A stretch of DNA of 64,000 nucleotides from Rhizobium sp. SG_E_25_P2 (GCF_029892285.1 NZ_JARXVM010000001.1:1-64000); one strand, 5' to 3'; shown: positions 18,401-27,134, counted from the first letter of the stretch. Notes: a model not told the origin generated them from the sequence alone. Numbers and translations: made by a program.

Positions 18401-18658
18401 TCAGATGATTGTAGGACGGCCGCCATTCTTCGGAATGAATTCGAGCGTCAGCCGGATCTCGACGATCGGTCGGCGGTTTTCGTCGAAAACCTCCACCGTG
18501 ATCATGTTCAATGGTTCGCCGGGCAGTCCATCCAGCGCCATTTCGGCCAGCGCCTTGCGACCCTCCTCGACGGCCTGGGAATCGTTGTCGAATTCATAGG
18601 CGCGTTCGGCTGGGGACGCGCCGTCCCGGTCTAAGACAGAAAAGAAATATTTCGGCAT
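18401..18658 (-). CDS. DUF6894-like small protein
   Basis: Protein of 85 aa starting MPKYFFSVLDRDG with AYEFDNDSQAVEEGRKALAEMALDGLPG and MITVEVFDENRRPIVEIRLTLEF. This is the pattern of the small rhizobial DUF6894 family (PxYFF, then D..A..E....L.EMA). Function unknown. AGGAG precedes ATG 18658; the open frame upstream crosses the promoter and is not used. Confidence 0.75.
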   Translation of the reverse strand: MPKYFFSVLDRDGASPAERAYEFDNDSQAVEEGRKALAEMALDGLPGEPLNMITVEVFDENRRPIVEIRLTLEFIPKNGGRPTII

Positions 18659-18684
18659 GGGCGACACTCCTGGCATCACCCGTA

Positions 18685-18709
18685 AACACCTGACGCGGAA
18701 GGCGGTTCC
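18685..18709 (-). promoter_or_regulatory. EcfG-type promoter of the DUF6894 gene
   Basis: Minus strand: GGAAC (18709-18705), 16-nt spacer, TGTT (18688-18685), 27 nt upstream of the start codon. The -10 differs from CGTT at its first base. Confidence 0.6.
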
Positions 18710-18713
18710 GTTT

Positions 18714-19439
18714 TTAGCGCGCGGCGAGAGCCGCCTTGAGCGCCCGCACGGTGGCTTCGTCGGTGCGGCGGGTCTGGCGGGGGCTGAAGCCCAGGGCCAC
18801 GACGCGTTCATCGGCCTCTTCCGCTTGTGTGGAAAGAGAGCCATGCACCTCGCGCACCGGCAGCCGATCAAGGATCTGGCCGATTGTATCTGGGGTCACC
18901 CCCGAACCGGGCATGATCGAAATACGCCCATCGGCGAGCCTGATAGCCTCGGCCAGATCATCGAGCCCCTCGGGCGCGGTCTTTGCGCGGCCGGAGGTGA
19001 GGATACGCTCGAAACCGTAGTCGACGGCGAGCTCGATCGCCAATGCGATATCCGGCACGAAATCGAAGGCGCGATGCAGGGTGCGCGGCATGCGGCCCAC
19101 CGCGTTGGACAATTGCCTCAGCGCCTTGGCGTCGAGCGCTCCGCCGGCAAGATTGGCGCCGATCACCACGCCGGAAATTCCCGCCGAGGCGGCAAATTGG
19201 ATATCCTCGCACATCAGTTCGATTTCACGCTGGGTGTAGACGAAAGCGCCGATGCGGGGGCGGATCATCGCATAGACCGGGACCGGCGATTTCGCCGCCG
19301 CGCTCATCAGACCGGCTGACGGCGTCAATCCGCCGGTTGAAAGCGCGCTGCACAACTCGATGCGGTCGGCTCCGCCTGAAATGGCGGCTTCAAGCCCCGC
19401 CAGATCATCCACGCACACTTCCAGCAGAATTTCGCTCAT
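18714..19439 (-). CDS. cutC: CutC-family TIM-barrel protein
   Basis: Protein of 241 aa matching CutC throughout: LLEVCVDDL at the start, GGADRIELCSALSTGGLTPS, the MIRPR strand, GVVIGAN, LHRAFD and ILTSG. CutC was named for copper homeostasis in E. coli, but the family is widely suspected to have another, enzymatic role. Here it is the last gene of the leftward amino-sugar operon, overlapping the ROK kinase gene by 35 nt, and no copper gene is adjacent. That context suggests a sugar-related function, which is inference. Confidence 0.9.
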   Translation of the reverse strand: MSEILLEVCVDDLAGLEAAISGGADRIELCSALSTGGLTPSAGLMSAAAKSPVPVYAMIRPRIGAFVYTQREIELMCEDIQFAASAGISGVVIGANLAGGALDAKALRQLSNAVGRMPRTLHRAFDFVPDIALAIELAVDYGFERILTSGRAKTAPEGLDDLAEAIRLADGRISIMPGSGVTPDTIGQILDRLPVREVHGSLSTQAEEADERVVALGFSPRQTRRTDEATVRALKAALAAR

Positions 19440-20346
19440 CCGCGTTCATGCTCCATCCCAACGCCGCCGCGCCGATCAAGCCCGCATCGGGTCCGCATTG
19501 CGCCTGGACCACCAGCGGCCTTTCGGAAACGCCGAGTACTCCGGGTTTCGTTTTCCGGTCGATGTTAGATAGGAGCTTTTCGGAATTTGCAAGGCCTCCG
19601 CCCACGGGTGCGATTTCGGCGCCGGTGATGTTGATGGCGAGCGCCAGAAGGCGGGCGACGAGATCACTGTAAATGTCCACTGTCCGCGCCGCTGCCGGAT
19701 CATCCGCCTCCCAAGCTGCGAGAATCGCGTGACTGTCGGCGTTTGTTCCATGAAGATGGCGATGCAGGGCTTCCAGTCCTCGCGCACCGCCCACGGTGTT
19801 CAAACAGCCTTTGCGGCCGCAACCACACTCGAAGGCGGGAATGCGTTCCGGCGGATCGCCGGCTACGGCGGGGAGAAAAGCGCCATGACCCCATTCTCCG
19901 GCATAGCCGCCAGCGCTGTTGACGAGCCGCCCACCGCTGACGAGGCCGCCGCCGACGCCGGAGCCGAGAATCACCCCGAACACGACATGGCGTCCGCGGC
20001 CCGCCCCACGCGCAGCTTCCGCGAGCGCGAAACAATCCGCGTCATTGGCGATCAGAACCGGCAGTCCGAGCGCCGCTTCCAGCGCCGGAGCAAGAATCGT
20101 CTGGTGAAGCGCCGGGATGTTGGCGCAGGTCAGGCGTCCGCTATCGCGATCCACGATCCCCGTCAGGGAAATCGCCAGAGCCTGGGGACTCGACGGCGCA
20201 GCCTTGGTCAGGTCCACGATGGCGGAGACGAAAGCGTCAAGCGAATCGGATGGCGTCGCGATCCGACCGATGGGCTCAAGCTTCCCCGGCTCCGGAGACC
20301 AAGCCGCCTTGATGAAACTGCCGCCGATATCGAGAGCGAGGATCAT
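19405..20346 (-). CDS. ROK-family sugar kinase
   Basis: Protein of 313 aa. ATP-binding start LALDIGGSFIKAA, glycine-rich GVILGSGVGGGLV near residue 130, and the ROK zinc motif ECGCGRKGCL. Family members phosphorylate glucose, N-acetylglucosamine or N-acetylmannosamine at O6. In this operon a GlcNAc-type sugar is the likely substrate, alongside the BadF-type kinase of the divergent operon. It starts seven nt after the ABC ATPase stop and overlaps cutC. There is no N-terminal helix-turn-helix, so it is a kinase and not a NagC-like repressor. Confidence 0.85.
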   Translation of the reverse strand: MILALDIGGSFIKAAWSPEPGKLEPIGRIATPSDSLDAFVSAIVDLTKAAPSSPQALAISLTGIVDRDSGRLTCANIPALHQTILAPALEAALGLPVLIANDADCFALAEAARGAGRGRHVVFGVILGSGVGGGLVSGGRLVNSAGGYAGEWGHGAFLPAVAGDPPERIPAFECGCGRKGCLNTVGGARGLEALHRHLHGTNADSHAILAAWEADDPAAARTVDIYSDLVARLLALAINITGAEIAPVGGGLANSEKLLSNIDRKTKPGVLGVSERPLVVQAQCGPDAGLIGAAALGWSMNADERNSAGSVRG

Positions 20347-20353
20347 GCCCCGT

Positions 20354-21355
20354 TTACCTGATCGCCTTGCCGGCTGCGTCGAAGCGATGGAGCGATTTGG
20401 CGTCAGGCGTCATATGGACGATCTCATCGGGCGCATAGGGATGCTCGCCGAACATGCGGACAGTGACCGTGCCCAGCTTCTCGGATTCGATATAGACGAT
20501 GGTGTCGGCGCCGAGATGTTCGACATGCACGACCTTGCCGGACCACAATCCGCTGTCACGGGACAAGGTAATGTGTTCCGGGCGGACGCCGAGCGTCTGG
20601 TAACCGCTCTCGCCCAGACGGGCGGCTTCGATCAAGTTCATCTGCGGCGAGCCGATGAAGCCGGCGACGAACAGATTGGCGGGCCTGTTATAGAGCTCCA
20701 TGGGAGAGCCCACTTGTTCGACGGCGCCGGCGCTCAACACGACGATTTTGTCGGCCAGCGTCATCGCCTCGACCTGGTCATGCGTCACATAGATCATGGT
20801 CGCCTTGAGGCGACGATGGAGCGCTGCGATTTCAAGCCGGGTCTGCACGCGCAGCGCCGCGTCAAGGTTCGAAAGCGGCTCATCGAAGAGGAAGAGGCTC
20901 GGCTCGCGCACGATGGCGCGACCAATGGCGACGCGCTGACGCTGGCCGCCGGACAATTCGGCCGGCCGACGCTCAAGGTAAGGCTCAAGCGACAGCATCG
21001 TCGACGCCTTCTTGACCTGCTCGGCGATCACGCCCGCCTCGACGCCGGCCTGCTTGAGGCCGAGCGTCATGTTGTCGCGCACGGTGAGATGCGGATAGAG
21101 CGCATAGGACTGGAAGACCATGGCGATGCCGCGTTTCGCCGGCGGCGTGACGGTCACATCCTTGCCGTCGATCAGGATCTGGCCGGACGAGATGTCTTCG
21201 AGACCGGCGATGGAGCGCAGAAGCGTGGACTTGCCGCAGCCGGAGGGGCCGACAAAGATCACGAATTCGCCGTCCGCCACGTCGAGGTCGATGCCCTTGA
21301 GCACTTCGAGCGGGCCATAGGCCTTGCGGATGGATTTGAGTTTCAGATTGCCCAC
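20354..21355 (-). CDS. Carbohydrate ABC transporter ATPase (CUT1/MalK type)
   Basis: Protein of 333 aa. Walker [10 protein letters not shown], signature [14 protein letters not shown], Walker [13 protein letters not shown] and the H-loop VTHDQVEAM, then an OB-like C-terminal domain with LGVRPEHI, as in UgpC/MalK/MsmK. It energises the two permeases encoded upstream. The start is a GTG (21355) with GGAGA upstream, since no in-frame ATG gives the MalK N-terminus [13 protein letters not shown]; upstream residues of the open frame are antisense to the Gfo/Idh gene. Confidence 0.92.
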   Translation of the reverse strand: MGNLKLKSIRKAYGPLEVLKGIDLDVADGEFVIFVGPSGCGKSTLLRSIAGLEDISSGQILIDGKDVTVTPPAKRGIAMVFQSYALYPHLTVRDNMTLGLKQAGVEAGVIAEQVKKASTMLSLEPYLERRPAELSGGQRQRVAIGRAIVREPSLFLFDEPLSNLDAALRVQTRLEIAALHRRLKATMIYVTHDQVEAMTLADKIVVLSAGAVEQVGSPMELYNRPANLFVAGFIGSPQMNLIEAARLGESGYQTLGVRPEHITLSRDSGLWSGKVVHVEHLGADTIVYIESEKLGTVTVRMFGEHPYAPDEIVHMTPDAKSLHRFDAAGKAIR

Positions 21356-21368
21356 TGGAAGTCTCCGT

Positions 21369-22424
21369 TCAAAGCGCGATCTGCTGGCCGGTGCGCACGC
21401 TCTCGTCGGCGGCGAGGCAGATGCGCAGCGATTGCACCGCGTCCTGCATATGCCGGTCGAGATCGAGATCCTCGCGGATCGCCCTGAGCACGAAAGCCTG
21501 TTCGAGATCGCAAAGGTCCTGATGGCCGGGTTCGCCCGCCATCTGCAGGAATTCGTCGCCGCTGACGAAGCGGCCATCGGGGCCGGTCTTGGCCGGATGG
21601 CGGCGGATCACCGAGGTCTTGGTGTGTGTGTCGATATCGTCGGACTTGGCGTTCTGGTCCATGACGATCGAGACGCAGCCCTTGGGGGTGATGATATCCT
21701 TCACGAAGAAGGCCGTCTCCGACATCATCGGACCCCAGCCGGCCTCATACCAGCCGACCGAGCCGTCCTCGAAGGTCACCTGAAGATGGCCGTAATTGTA
21801 CATGTCGGCAGCGATCTCGTCCGAGAGCCGCACGCCCATGCCGCGCACACTGACAGGCTTGGCATCGGTGATCTGGCACATGACATCGACATAATGCACG
21901 CCGCAATCGACGATCGGCGATGTCGTCTGCATCAGCGCTTTATGCGTTTCCCAGGCCTTGCCGGAGGATTGCTGGTTGAGGTTCATCCGGAAGACGTAAG
22001 GCGGGCCCATCTCGCGGGCGAGCTCGATCAGCTTGATCCAGGAGGGGTGATGGCGCAGGATATAGCCGATCACCAGTTTTCTGCCGGTGGCGCGGGCGCA
22101 GGCGACGACGCGCTCGGCGTCGGCCACGGTCGTCGCAAGCGGCTTTTCGAGAAAGACATGGCAGCCCGCCTCCATCGCCTTGATCGCATAGGCGGCGTGA
22201 CTGTCGGAATAGGTGTTGATCGAGCAGAGATCCGGCTTCAGCTCGGCGAGCGCCTCGTCGAAATTGGGACGGATCGCATGCCCGGCCAGCAGGTCCGGCA
22301 GTTGCACCGACGAGCGATTGACCAGGCCGACAATCTCGAAGCCGTCATTCTTGGCATAGGACTGGGCGTGGCTGAGGCCCATATTGCCGAGGCCGGCGAC
22401 GAGAACTTTAATGGGAGAGGGCAT
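21369..22424 (-). CDS. Gfo/Idh/MocA-family oxidoreductase
   Basis: NAD(P)-dependent sugar oxidoreductase-type protein of 351 aa. Rossmann start [17 protein letters not shown], the EKPLA motif near residue 93, and a C-terminal alpha/beta domain with [13 protein letters not shown]. Family members oxidise sugars, inositol or sugar acids, or act in redox glycoside cleavage. Its place inside the uptake operon suggests that it processes the imported sugar or its glycoside before the MurQ/NagA steps. AAGGAG precedes the ATG, which lies inside the end of the DUF4304 gene (17-nt overlap). Confidence 0.87.
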   Translation of the reverse strand: MPSPIKVLVAGLGNMGLSHAQSYAKNDGFEIVGLVNRSSVQLPDLLAGHAIRPNFDEALAELKPDLCSINTYSDSHAAYAIKAMEAGCHVFLEKPLATTVADAERVVACARATGRKLVIGYILRHHPSWIKLIELAREMGPPYVFRMNLNQQSSGKAWETHKALMQTTSPIVDCGVHYVDVMCQITDAKPVSVRGMGVRLSDEIAADMYNYGHLQVTFEDGSVGWYEAGWGPMMSETAFFVKDIITPKGCVSIVMDQNAKSDDIDTHTKTSVIRRHPAKTGPDGRFVSGDEFLQMAGEPGHQDLCDLEQAFVLRAIREDLDLDRHMQDAVQSLRICLAADESVRTGQQIAL

Positions 22425-22878
22425 TTCCGGTCTCCTTAGTGGGCTTTGCCAAGCGCTTTACGGCCGCGCCGATATCGTGTGCCAGAGCGAGCGACGTCGC
22501 TTCCGTGGTGCACTTGGCCAAATGAGCGAAGGCATGCGTGTAAGTCTGGTCCCGTATAATCTGGCGCCTACTCACATCCGTTAGACTGGCTTCCGAATCG
22601 AGGGCATTGCTCAGCGGCGAGTTGTCCTGGATGACAGAATCCGCACGCCAGAGAATGTGCAGGCCCGACACTTTGGGTCTACGCGTTGGCGACAATCGAA
22701 AGAATGACACGCCCGCATTTATGTAATGCTGCGGGCCCCATTGCGACTTCTGCAAATTGACGACACAGGTTATTTCCGGATGCGCTTTGTAGAAATAGAC
22801 ACTACCGACAGGTTTGAAGCCGTTGGCCAAAGCTGTCTCGGTCAATGCATCTATCACAATGCTCACCTCGACACTCAT
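22408..22878 (-). CDS. DUF4304-like protein embedded in the ABC operon
   Basis: Protein of 156 aa. The segments NGFKPVGSVYFYKAHP and CVVNLQKSQWGPQHYINAGV match the DUF4304 pattern (a hydrophobic NLQKS.... and INxGV pair). DUF4304 proteins are unstudied and occur as stand-alone genes, some near toxin immunity genes. Translation is coupled at both ends: its ATG shares ATGA with the permease stop, and its end overlaps the Gfo/Idh start by 17 nt. Base composition is visibly lower in GC than its neighbours, which hints at later insertion. No catalytic motif is seen. Confidence 0.65.
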   Translation of the reverse strand: MSVEVSIVIDALTETALANGFKPVGSVYFYKAHPEITCVVNLQKSQWGPQHYINAGVSFFRLSPTRRPKVSGLHILWRADSVIQDNSPLSNALDSEASLTDVSRRQIIRDQTYTHAFAHLAKCTTEATSLALAHDIGAAVKRLAKPTKETGNALSH

Positions 22879-23714
22879 TTGACTGCTCCTGCCGTGATGC
22901 CGCGAATGAGCTGGCGCGAGAAAATCATGTAGAGGACGAGAACGGGCGCGATGGCGAGCGACAAGGCCGCGAGCACCGCGTTCCAATTGGTGACGAACTG
23001 GCCGATGAAGATCTGCGCGCCCAACGTGATCGTCTTGGTCGCTTCGGAGGAGGCAAGAATCAGCGGGAACCAGAGATCGTTCCAGATCGGGATCATGGTG
23101 AAGACCGCGACCGTGGCCATGGTGGGCCGGACCAACGGCAGCACCAGCCGAAAGAAGATCTTGTATTCGCTGAGCCCGTCGATGCGCCCGGCATTTTTCA
23201 GATCGTCGGAGACCGTGCGCATGAATTCCGACAGGATGAAGATGGCGAGCGGCAGACCCTGGGCGGTATAGACAAGGATCAGCGCCGTCCGCGTATTGAC
23301 CAGATTGAACGCCACCATGCCCTGGAGAATGCCGATCGTGCCCAGGCGGATCGGGATCATGATGCCGAGCGCCATGTAAAGACCGAGCAGCGTGTTGCCG
23401 CGGAAGCGATATTCCGACAGCGCGAAGGCCGCCATGGCGCCGAACAGCAGGACGAGGAAAATCGACACTATGGTCACGATCAGCGAGTTCATCAGATAAA
23501 TCTGAAAACTGCCGCCGCTCAGCACGGTGGTGTAGCCGACGAGATCGAAGGTGCCCGGCAGCGGCGGCTGCATCGGATTGCGGAAAATGGCGTTGCGCGA
23601 CTTGAAGGAGTTCATAATGGTCAGGACCACCGGAAACAGCGCGATGGCCGTATAGGCGATCAGCACGGCGTGGGCGGCGGCGGCGCGGCCGAGGGAGGAG
23701 CGGGTTTTCGACAT
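22875..23714 (-). CDS. Carbohydrate ABC permease, MalG type
   Basis: Inner-membrane protein of 279 aa with six predicted helices: AHAVLIAYTAIALFPVVLTI, IVTIVSIFLVLLFGAMAAFA, ALGIMIPIRLGTIGIL and so on. The EAA-type cytoplasmic loop lies near residue 190 (AGRIDGLSEYKIFFRLVLPL), the site that contacts the ATPase. The second permease of the CUT1 importer. GAGGAG precedes the ATG; ten bp from the MalF-type gene. Confidence 0.92.
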   Translation of the reverse strand: MSKTRSSLGRAAAAHAVLIAYTAIALFPVVLTIMNSFKSRNAIFRNPMQPPLPGTFDLVGYTTVLSGGSFQIYLMNSLIVTIVSIFLVLLFGAMAAFALSEYRFRGNTLLGLYMALGIMIPIRLGTIGILQGMVAFNLVNTRTALILVYTAQGLPLAIFILSEFMRTVSDDLKNAGRIDGLSEYKIFFRLVLPLVRPTMATVAVFTMIPIWNDLWFPLILASSEATKTITLGAQIFIGQFVTNWNAVLAALSLAIAPVLVLYMIFSRQLIRGITAGAVK

Positions 23715-23724
23715 CGTGATCTCC

Positions 23725-24666
23725 TCAGAACTGATAGCGGCGCATGCGGCGCTGGATGGCGAAGAGATAGAAAGCGACGCCGGCGAGAATGATCAGGAAC
23801 ATCACCGTGGCGATGGTCGCGCCCATGGAGCGGTCACCGAGCTGCAGCTGGAAACCGAAGAAGGTGCGGTAGAGCAGCGTGCCGAGAATGTCTGTCGATC
23901 CATCCGGCCCGGCGAGCGCGCCCTGCACGGTGTAGATCAGGTCGAAGGCGTTGAAATTGCCGACGAAGGTCAGGATCGAAATGATGCCGATCGAGGGCAG
24001 GATCAGCGGCAGCTTGATCTTCCAGAACTGGCTGAAGCCGGTGATCCCGTCGAGTTCGGCCGCTTCGATCACTTCATCGGGAATGTTCAGCAGCGCGGCA
24101 TAGATCAGCATCATGGGGATGCCGACATATTGCCAGACCGAGATCAGCGATACGGCAATTAGCGCGGAATTGGGCTTGCCGAGCCAGGGGCCGAACAGGA
24201 ATTTGAGGCCGACAGTATCGAGCAAGAAAGGCGTCACGCCCCAGATCGGCGAGAGAATGAGCTTCCAGATGAAGCCGACGATCACGAAGGACAATAGCGT
24301 CGGCATGAAGATGGCGGTGCGGTAGAAGGTGGCGAAGCGCAGCTTCGGGATCGACAGAAGCGCGGCCAGCGCCACGCCGATCGGGTTCTGCACCAGCATA
24401 TGGATGATGAAGAAGATGACGTTGTTCTTGAGCGCATTCCAGAAGCCATCAGACCATTTGGCTTCACCAAACAAAGTGGCGAAATTGCCAAGACCGACGA
24501 ACGTCTTTTGACCCTCGACTTCGTTGAAGAAGGAGAGCCAGAGCGTGCTCGCAAGCGGGATGATCATCACCGCCGTATAGACCAGCACCGCCGGCAGCAG
24601 GAAAACAGCGATGTGCCAGCGGACGGGCCGCCGCGGCGCGGCTTCGGGAAGTGTGTCGACGTCCAT
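23725..24666 (-). CDS. Carbohydrate ABC permease, MalF type
   Basis: Inner-membrane protein of 313 aa with six predicted helices after a short cytoplasmic N-terminus, and an EAA loop EAAELDGITGFSQFWKIKLP near residue 220. The open frame continues upstream through the palindromic repeat, but ATG 24666 (MDVDTLPEAAPRRP) gives a normal permease N-terminus; the ribosome site is weak. Upstream, a palindromic element separates it from the binding-protein gene, as malE and malF are separated in E. coli. Confidence 0.9.
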   Translation of the reverse strand: MDVDTLPEAAPRRPVRWHIAVFLLPAVLVYTAVMIIPLASTLWLSFFNEVEGQKTFVGLGNFATLFGEAKWSDGFWNALKNNVIFFIIHMLVQNPIGVALAALLSIPKLRFATFYRTAIFMPTLLSFVIVGFIWKLILSPIWGVTPFLLDTVGLKFLFGPWLGKPNSALIAVSLISVWQYVGIPMMLIYAALLNIPDEVIEAAELDGITGFSQFWKIKLPLILPSIGIISILTFVGNFNAFDLIYTVQGALAGPDGSTDILGTLLYRTFFGFQLQLGDRSMGATIATVMFLIILAGVAFYLFAIQRRMRRYQF

Positions 24667-24708
24667 TTGGCTCGTCCAGGTCAAGAGAAGATGTGGAAGG
24701 CGGCGATG

Positions 24709-24833
24709 GCCCCTCATCCCCCTGCCGGGACCTTCTCCCCGCTGGCGGGGAGAAGGAGGATGTGGCAAGGCCGGCGCTCCATCAGCCTTCTCCCCGCGTG
24801 CGGGGAGAAGGTGGCGGCAGCCGGATGAGGGGC
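24709..24833. repeat. Composite palindromic (REP-like) element
   Basis: Two 26-bp palindromes, CCTTCTCCCCGC-NN-GCGGGGAGAAGG, lie at 24731-24756 and 24786-24811. The flanks extend into an imperfect 34-bp inverted repeat (24709-24742 with 24800-24833) whose ends read GCCCCTCATCC. This is a dispersed intergenic repeat common in Rhizobiales. In the leftward transcript it sits between the binding-protein and permease genes and can form stable hairpins, so it may protect the upstream mRNA or limit read-through. Confidence 0.85.
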
Positions 24834-24882
24834 ATGTTCGCAGATCAGGAGGCGGCGGCGAAAGCCGCCTTCTCTTAGCTAT

Positions 24883-26142
24883 TTACTTCGCGGGCTTGTA
24901 CCAGCTGTCGAGGCCCTTCTGGAGCTTCTCGGCGGCGACCTCAGGCGTATCGGTGCCGTTGATCACATTGGCGGATTCGACCCAGGTCTCGTTTTCGAGG
25001 TTGGGCGTGCCGCGCGACAGGATCTGATAGGTCGAGCGGATGGTCGACTGGCACTTTTCGCGCCAGGAGACGAATTCCTGCGCGAGCGGATCCTGCATCT
25101 TCACGGCCGTCTTGTTGAGGCTGAAGAAGCCCGGCAGCGAATTGGCGTAGAGATCGGCGAATTCAGGCGAAGCGACCCAGGTGAGGAAGGTCTTGGCCTG
25201 TTCCGCATGCGCCGACTTGGCGTTCATGCCGACGGCGATGTCGGTGTGGTCGGAGATGTAGCAGGTGTCGCCATCCTTCTTCACCGGCGGCGCGAAAGCG
25301 CCCATCTTGAACTGGGCCTGGGTGTTGAAACCGCCGATTTCCCAGGAGCCGGCCGGATAGATGGCGGCGCGGCCGAGGGTGAACAGGTTCTGGCTGTCCG
25401 GATAGGTCTGGGCTTCAAAACCGTCGCCGAGATAGGGCTTCCACTTGGCGAGCGTCTTGTAGGGCTCGATCCACTGGGCGTCGGTCAGTTTCTGCTCGCC
25501 CTTGATCAGCGCGAGACGGCCTTCTTCGCCCTTCCAGTAGTTCGGGCCGATATTCTGGTAGCCCATGGTCGCGGCTTCCCAGAGATCCTTGGTGCCCATG
25601 GCCATCGGGATGTAGTTGCCGTCGGCCTTGATCTTTTCGAGCGCGGCGAAGAATTCGTCCTCGGTCTTCGGCGGGGTGATGCCGAGCTGGTCGAAGGCGT
25701 CCTTGTTGTAGATGAAGCCGTGGATGACCGAGGCCATCGGCACGCAGAAGGTGGCGGCGCCGTCATCCGTGGTCCAGGCGGACTTGGCGACGTCGGAGAA
25801 ATTCTCCATGCCGGCATTCTTGGTGATGTCGGCGAGATAGCCCTTCTTGTAGAGATCGAGCGAAGCGTCGAACGGGCGGCAGGTGATCAGGTCGCCGGCG
25901 GAACCGGATTCCAGCTTGGCGTTGATGGCCGAGTTGTATTCGGTCGGCGCCATCGGCGAGAAGACCACCTTGATGCCGGGATGCTTGGCTTCGAAAGCCG
26001 GAATGAGCTTGTCCTTCCAGATCGCCAGGTCGTCGTTGCGCCAGCTCTCGATGGTGAGCGTGACGTCCTCGGCGCTCGCCGCCCCGGCATAGCCGAGGAT
26101 GCTCGCGCTCAGGAGCAGAGCCTTGATTGTGGTGCGGGTCAT
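24883..26142 (-). CDS. Sugar ABC transporter solute-binding protein
   Basis: Periplasmic binding protein of 419 aa, class of family-1 extracellular solute-binding proteins. A signal peptide (MTRTTIKALLLSASILGYAG, cleavage likely after ASA at about residue 24) precedes the mature start EDVTLTIESW. Typical features follow: FEAKHPGIKVVF, WTTDDGAATFCVP, FFSLNK. Ligand cannot be read directly; the adjoining murQ, nagA and nagB-II genes point to N-acetylmuramic acid, GlcNAc or a disaccharide of them. GGGAG precedes the ATG, and murQ ends 48 nt upstream. Confidence 0.9.
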   Translation of the reverse strand: MTRTTIKALLLSASILGYAGAASAEDVTLTIESWRNDDLAIWKDKLIPAFEAKHPGIKVVFSPMAPTEYNSAINAKLESGSAGDLITCRPFDASLDLYKKGYLADITKNAGMENFSDVAKSAWTTDDGAATFCVPMASVIHGFIYNKDAFDQLGITPPKTEDEFFAALEKIKADGNYIPMAMGTKDLWEAATMGYQNIGPNYWKGEEGRLALIKGEQKLTDAQWIEPYKTLAKWKPYLGDGFEAQTYPDSQNLFTLGRAAIYPAGSWEIGGFNTQAQFKMGAFAPPVKKDGDTCYISDHTDIAVGMNAKSAHAEQAKTFLTWVASPEFADLYANSLPGFFSLNKTAVKMQDPLAQEFVSWREKCQSTIRSTYQILSRGTPNLENETWVESANVINGTDTPEVAAEKLQKGLDSWYKPAK

Positions 26143-26190
26143 GTTGTTCTCCCTCTTGTTGACGCCACTATGGCGTTTTTGAACCCAGTT

Positions 26191-27087
26191 TTAAGCACGT
26201 CCGAGGAGTTTGAGCGCGGCGCGCACATTTGCGCTTGTCCGGCTCAGGATCGCCTCGGCTTCGGATCTATCTTTAGCGCCAGCTGCAAGCAGGATGGCGG
26301 TCTTGACCGCGCCATCCGCCGCTTCAATGCATCCAGCTGCGTTGTCTGAATCGACGCCGGCGATATCGGCAACGATGCCGGCGGCGCGCTGACGCAATTT
26401 CATATTGTCCGCGACCAAATTGACCATGCGCCCGTCATGCACATGACCGAGATGGATCGCCATCAAGGTCGAGAACATGTTGAGCGCGATCTTCTGCGCG
26501 GTGCCGGCGCCCATGCGGGTCGAGCCGGAAATCATTTCGGGCGGCGTCTCCAGAAGGATCGCGGCGTCGGCGAGCGTGAGCAACGGCGTGCCGGCATTGT
26601 TGGCGATAGAGACGACGCATGCCTCCAGAGCCTTGGCCTCCTGCGCCAACGCCAGCGTATAGGGGGTCGAGCCGCTGGCCGACACGCAGATCACGCAATC
26701 GCCTTTGGAAATCTCCCGTCGGGCATCGGCGCGGGCAGCATCGAGATCGTCTTCCGGCGCGCCGGCCAGATTGAGCAGGCTTTCAGCGCCGCCGGCCAGC
26801 AACACGGCGATCCGTTCGCGCGGAATTCCGAACGTGCCGGGCAGTTCGAGCGCATCAGCCATGGCCATCAACCCGGAACTGCCGGCGCCGGCATAGACAA
26901 GGCGACGCCCCGCCTGAAGCGCATCGGCCGCGAGGCGAGCGCCTGCGGAGATGGCATTCACCGACGCAGCGGGCGTCAGGGCGGCCTCGGCTTGGGCGGA
27001 GGCGAGCAGCAAAAGCGCATCAAGCGGCGCGAGAGCGTCAATGCCCCTCGCCTTCTCATGCAACGCCTCTGTCTTCCGCTCAGCCAT
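26191..27087 (-). CDS. murQ: N-acetylmuramic acid 6-phosphate etherase
   Basis: SIS-domain protein of 298 aa, the normal MurQ length. It shows the MurQ-specific blocks YAGAGSSGLMAMADALELPGTFG in spirit: GAGSSG for phosphate binding, the glutamate in ADALELPGTFG and the one in GAPEDD (corresponding to the two catalytic glutamates), and GSTRMGAGTAQK followed by LNMFSTLMAIHLGHV. MurQ cleaves MurNAc-6-P to GlcNAc-6-P and D-lactate. Start ATG 27087 has GAGGAG upstream; an earlier ATG at 27123 lies in the operator. First gene of the leftward operon. Confidence 0.87.
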   Translation of the reverse strand: MAERKTEALHEKARGIDALAPLDALLLLASAQAEAALTPAASVNAISAGARLAADALQAGRRLVYAGAGSSGLMAMADALELPGTFGIPRERIAVLLAGGAESLLNLAGAPEDDLDAARADARREISKGDCVICVSASGSTPYTLALAQEAKALEACVVSIANNAGTPLLTLADAAILLETPPEMISGSTRMGAGTAQKIALNMFSTLMAIHLGHVHDGRMVNLVADNMKLRQRAAGIVADIAGVDSDNAAGCIEAADGAVKTAILLAAGAKDRSEAEAILSRTSANVRAALKLLGRA

Positions 27088-27115
27088 GCAATCCGTCTCC
27101 TCAGCGCCGGCATTT

Positions 27116-27134
27116 AATGCCAAAAAAATACCAA
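27116..27134 (-). promoter_or_regulatory. Direct-repeat operator upstream of murQ
   Basis: On the minus strand TTGGTATT (27134-27127) is followed, 11 bp further, by TTGGCATT (27123-27116). It is the mirror image of the operator at 27260-27278; CCAAAAAAATACCAAT at 27120-27135 is an exact inverted copy of 27259-27274. Candidate site for the GntR regulator encoded in the divergent operon. Confidence 0.65.

Noticed and set aside
18690-18720. Rightward terminator CGGAA-GGCGG-TTCCG-TTTTT
   Set aside because: All genes here run leftward and the sequence doubles as the DUF6894 promoter; probably coincidence.
20117-21487. 456-codon rightward frame opposite the ROK and ATPase genes
   Set aside because: Low-complexity shadow; both genes on the other strand have full motif sets.
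24709-24833. CRISPR-like array
   Set aside because: Only two palindromic units with different flanks and no spacer regularity; it is a REP-like element.
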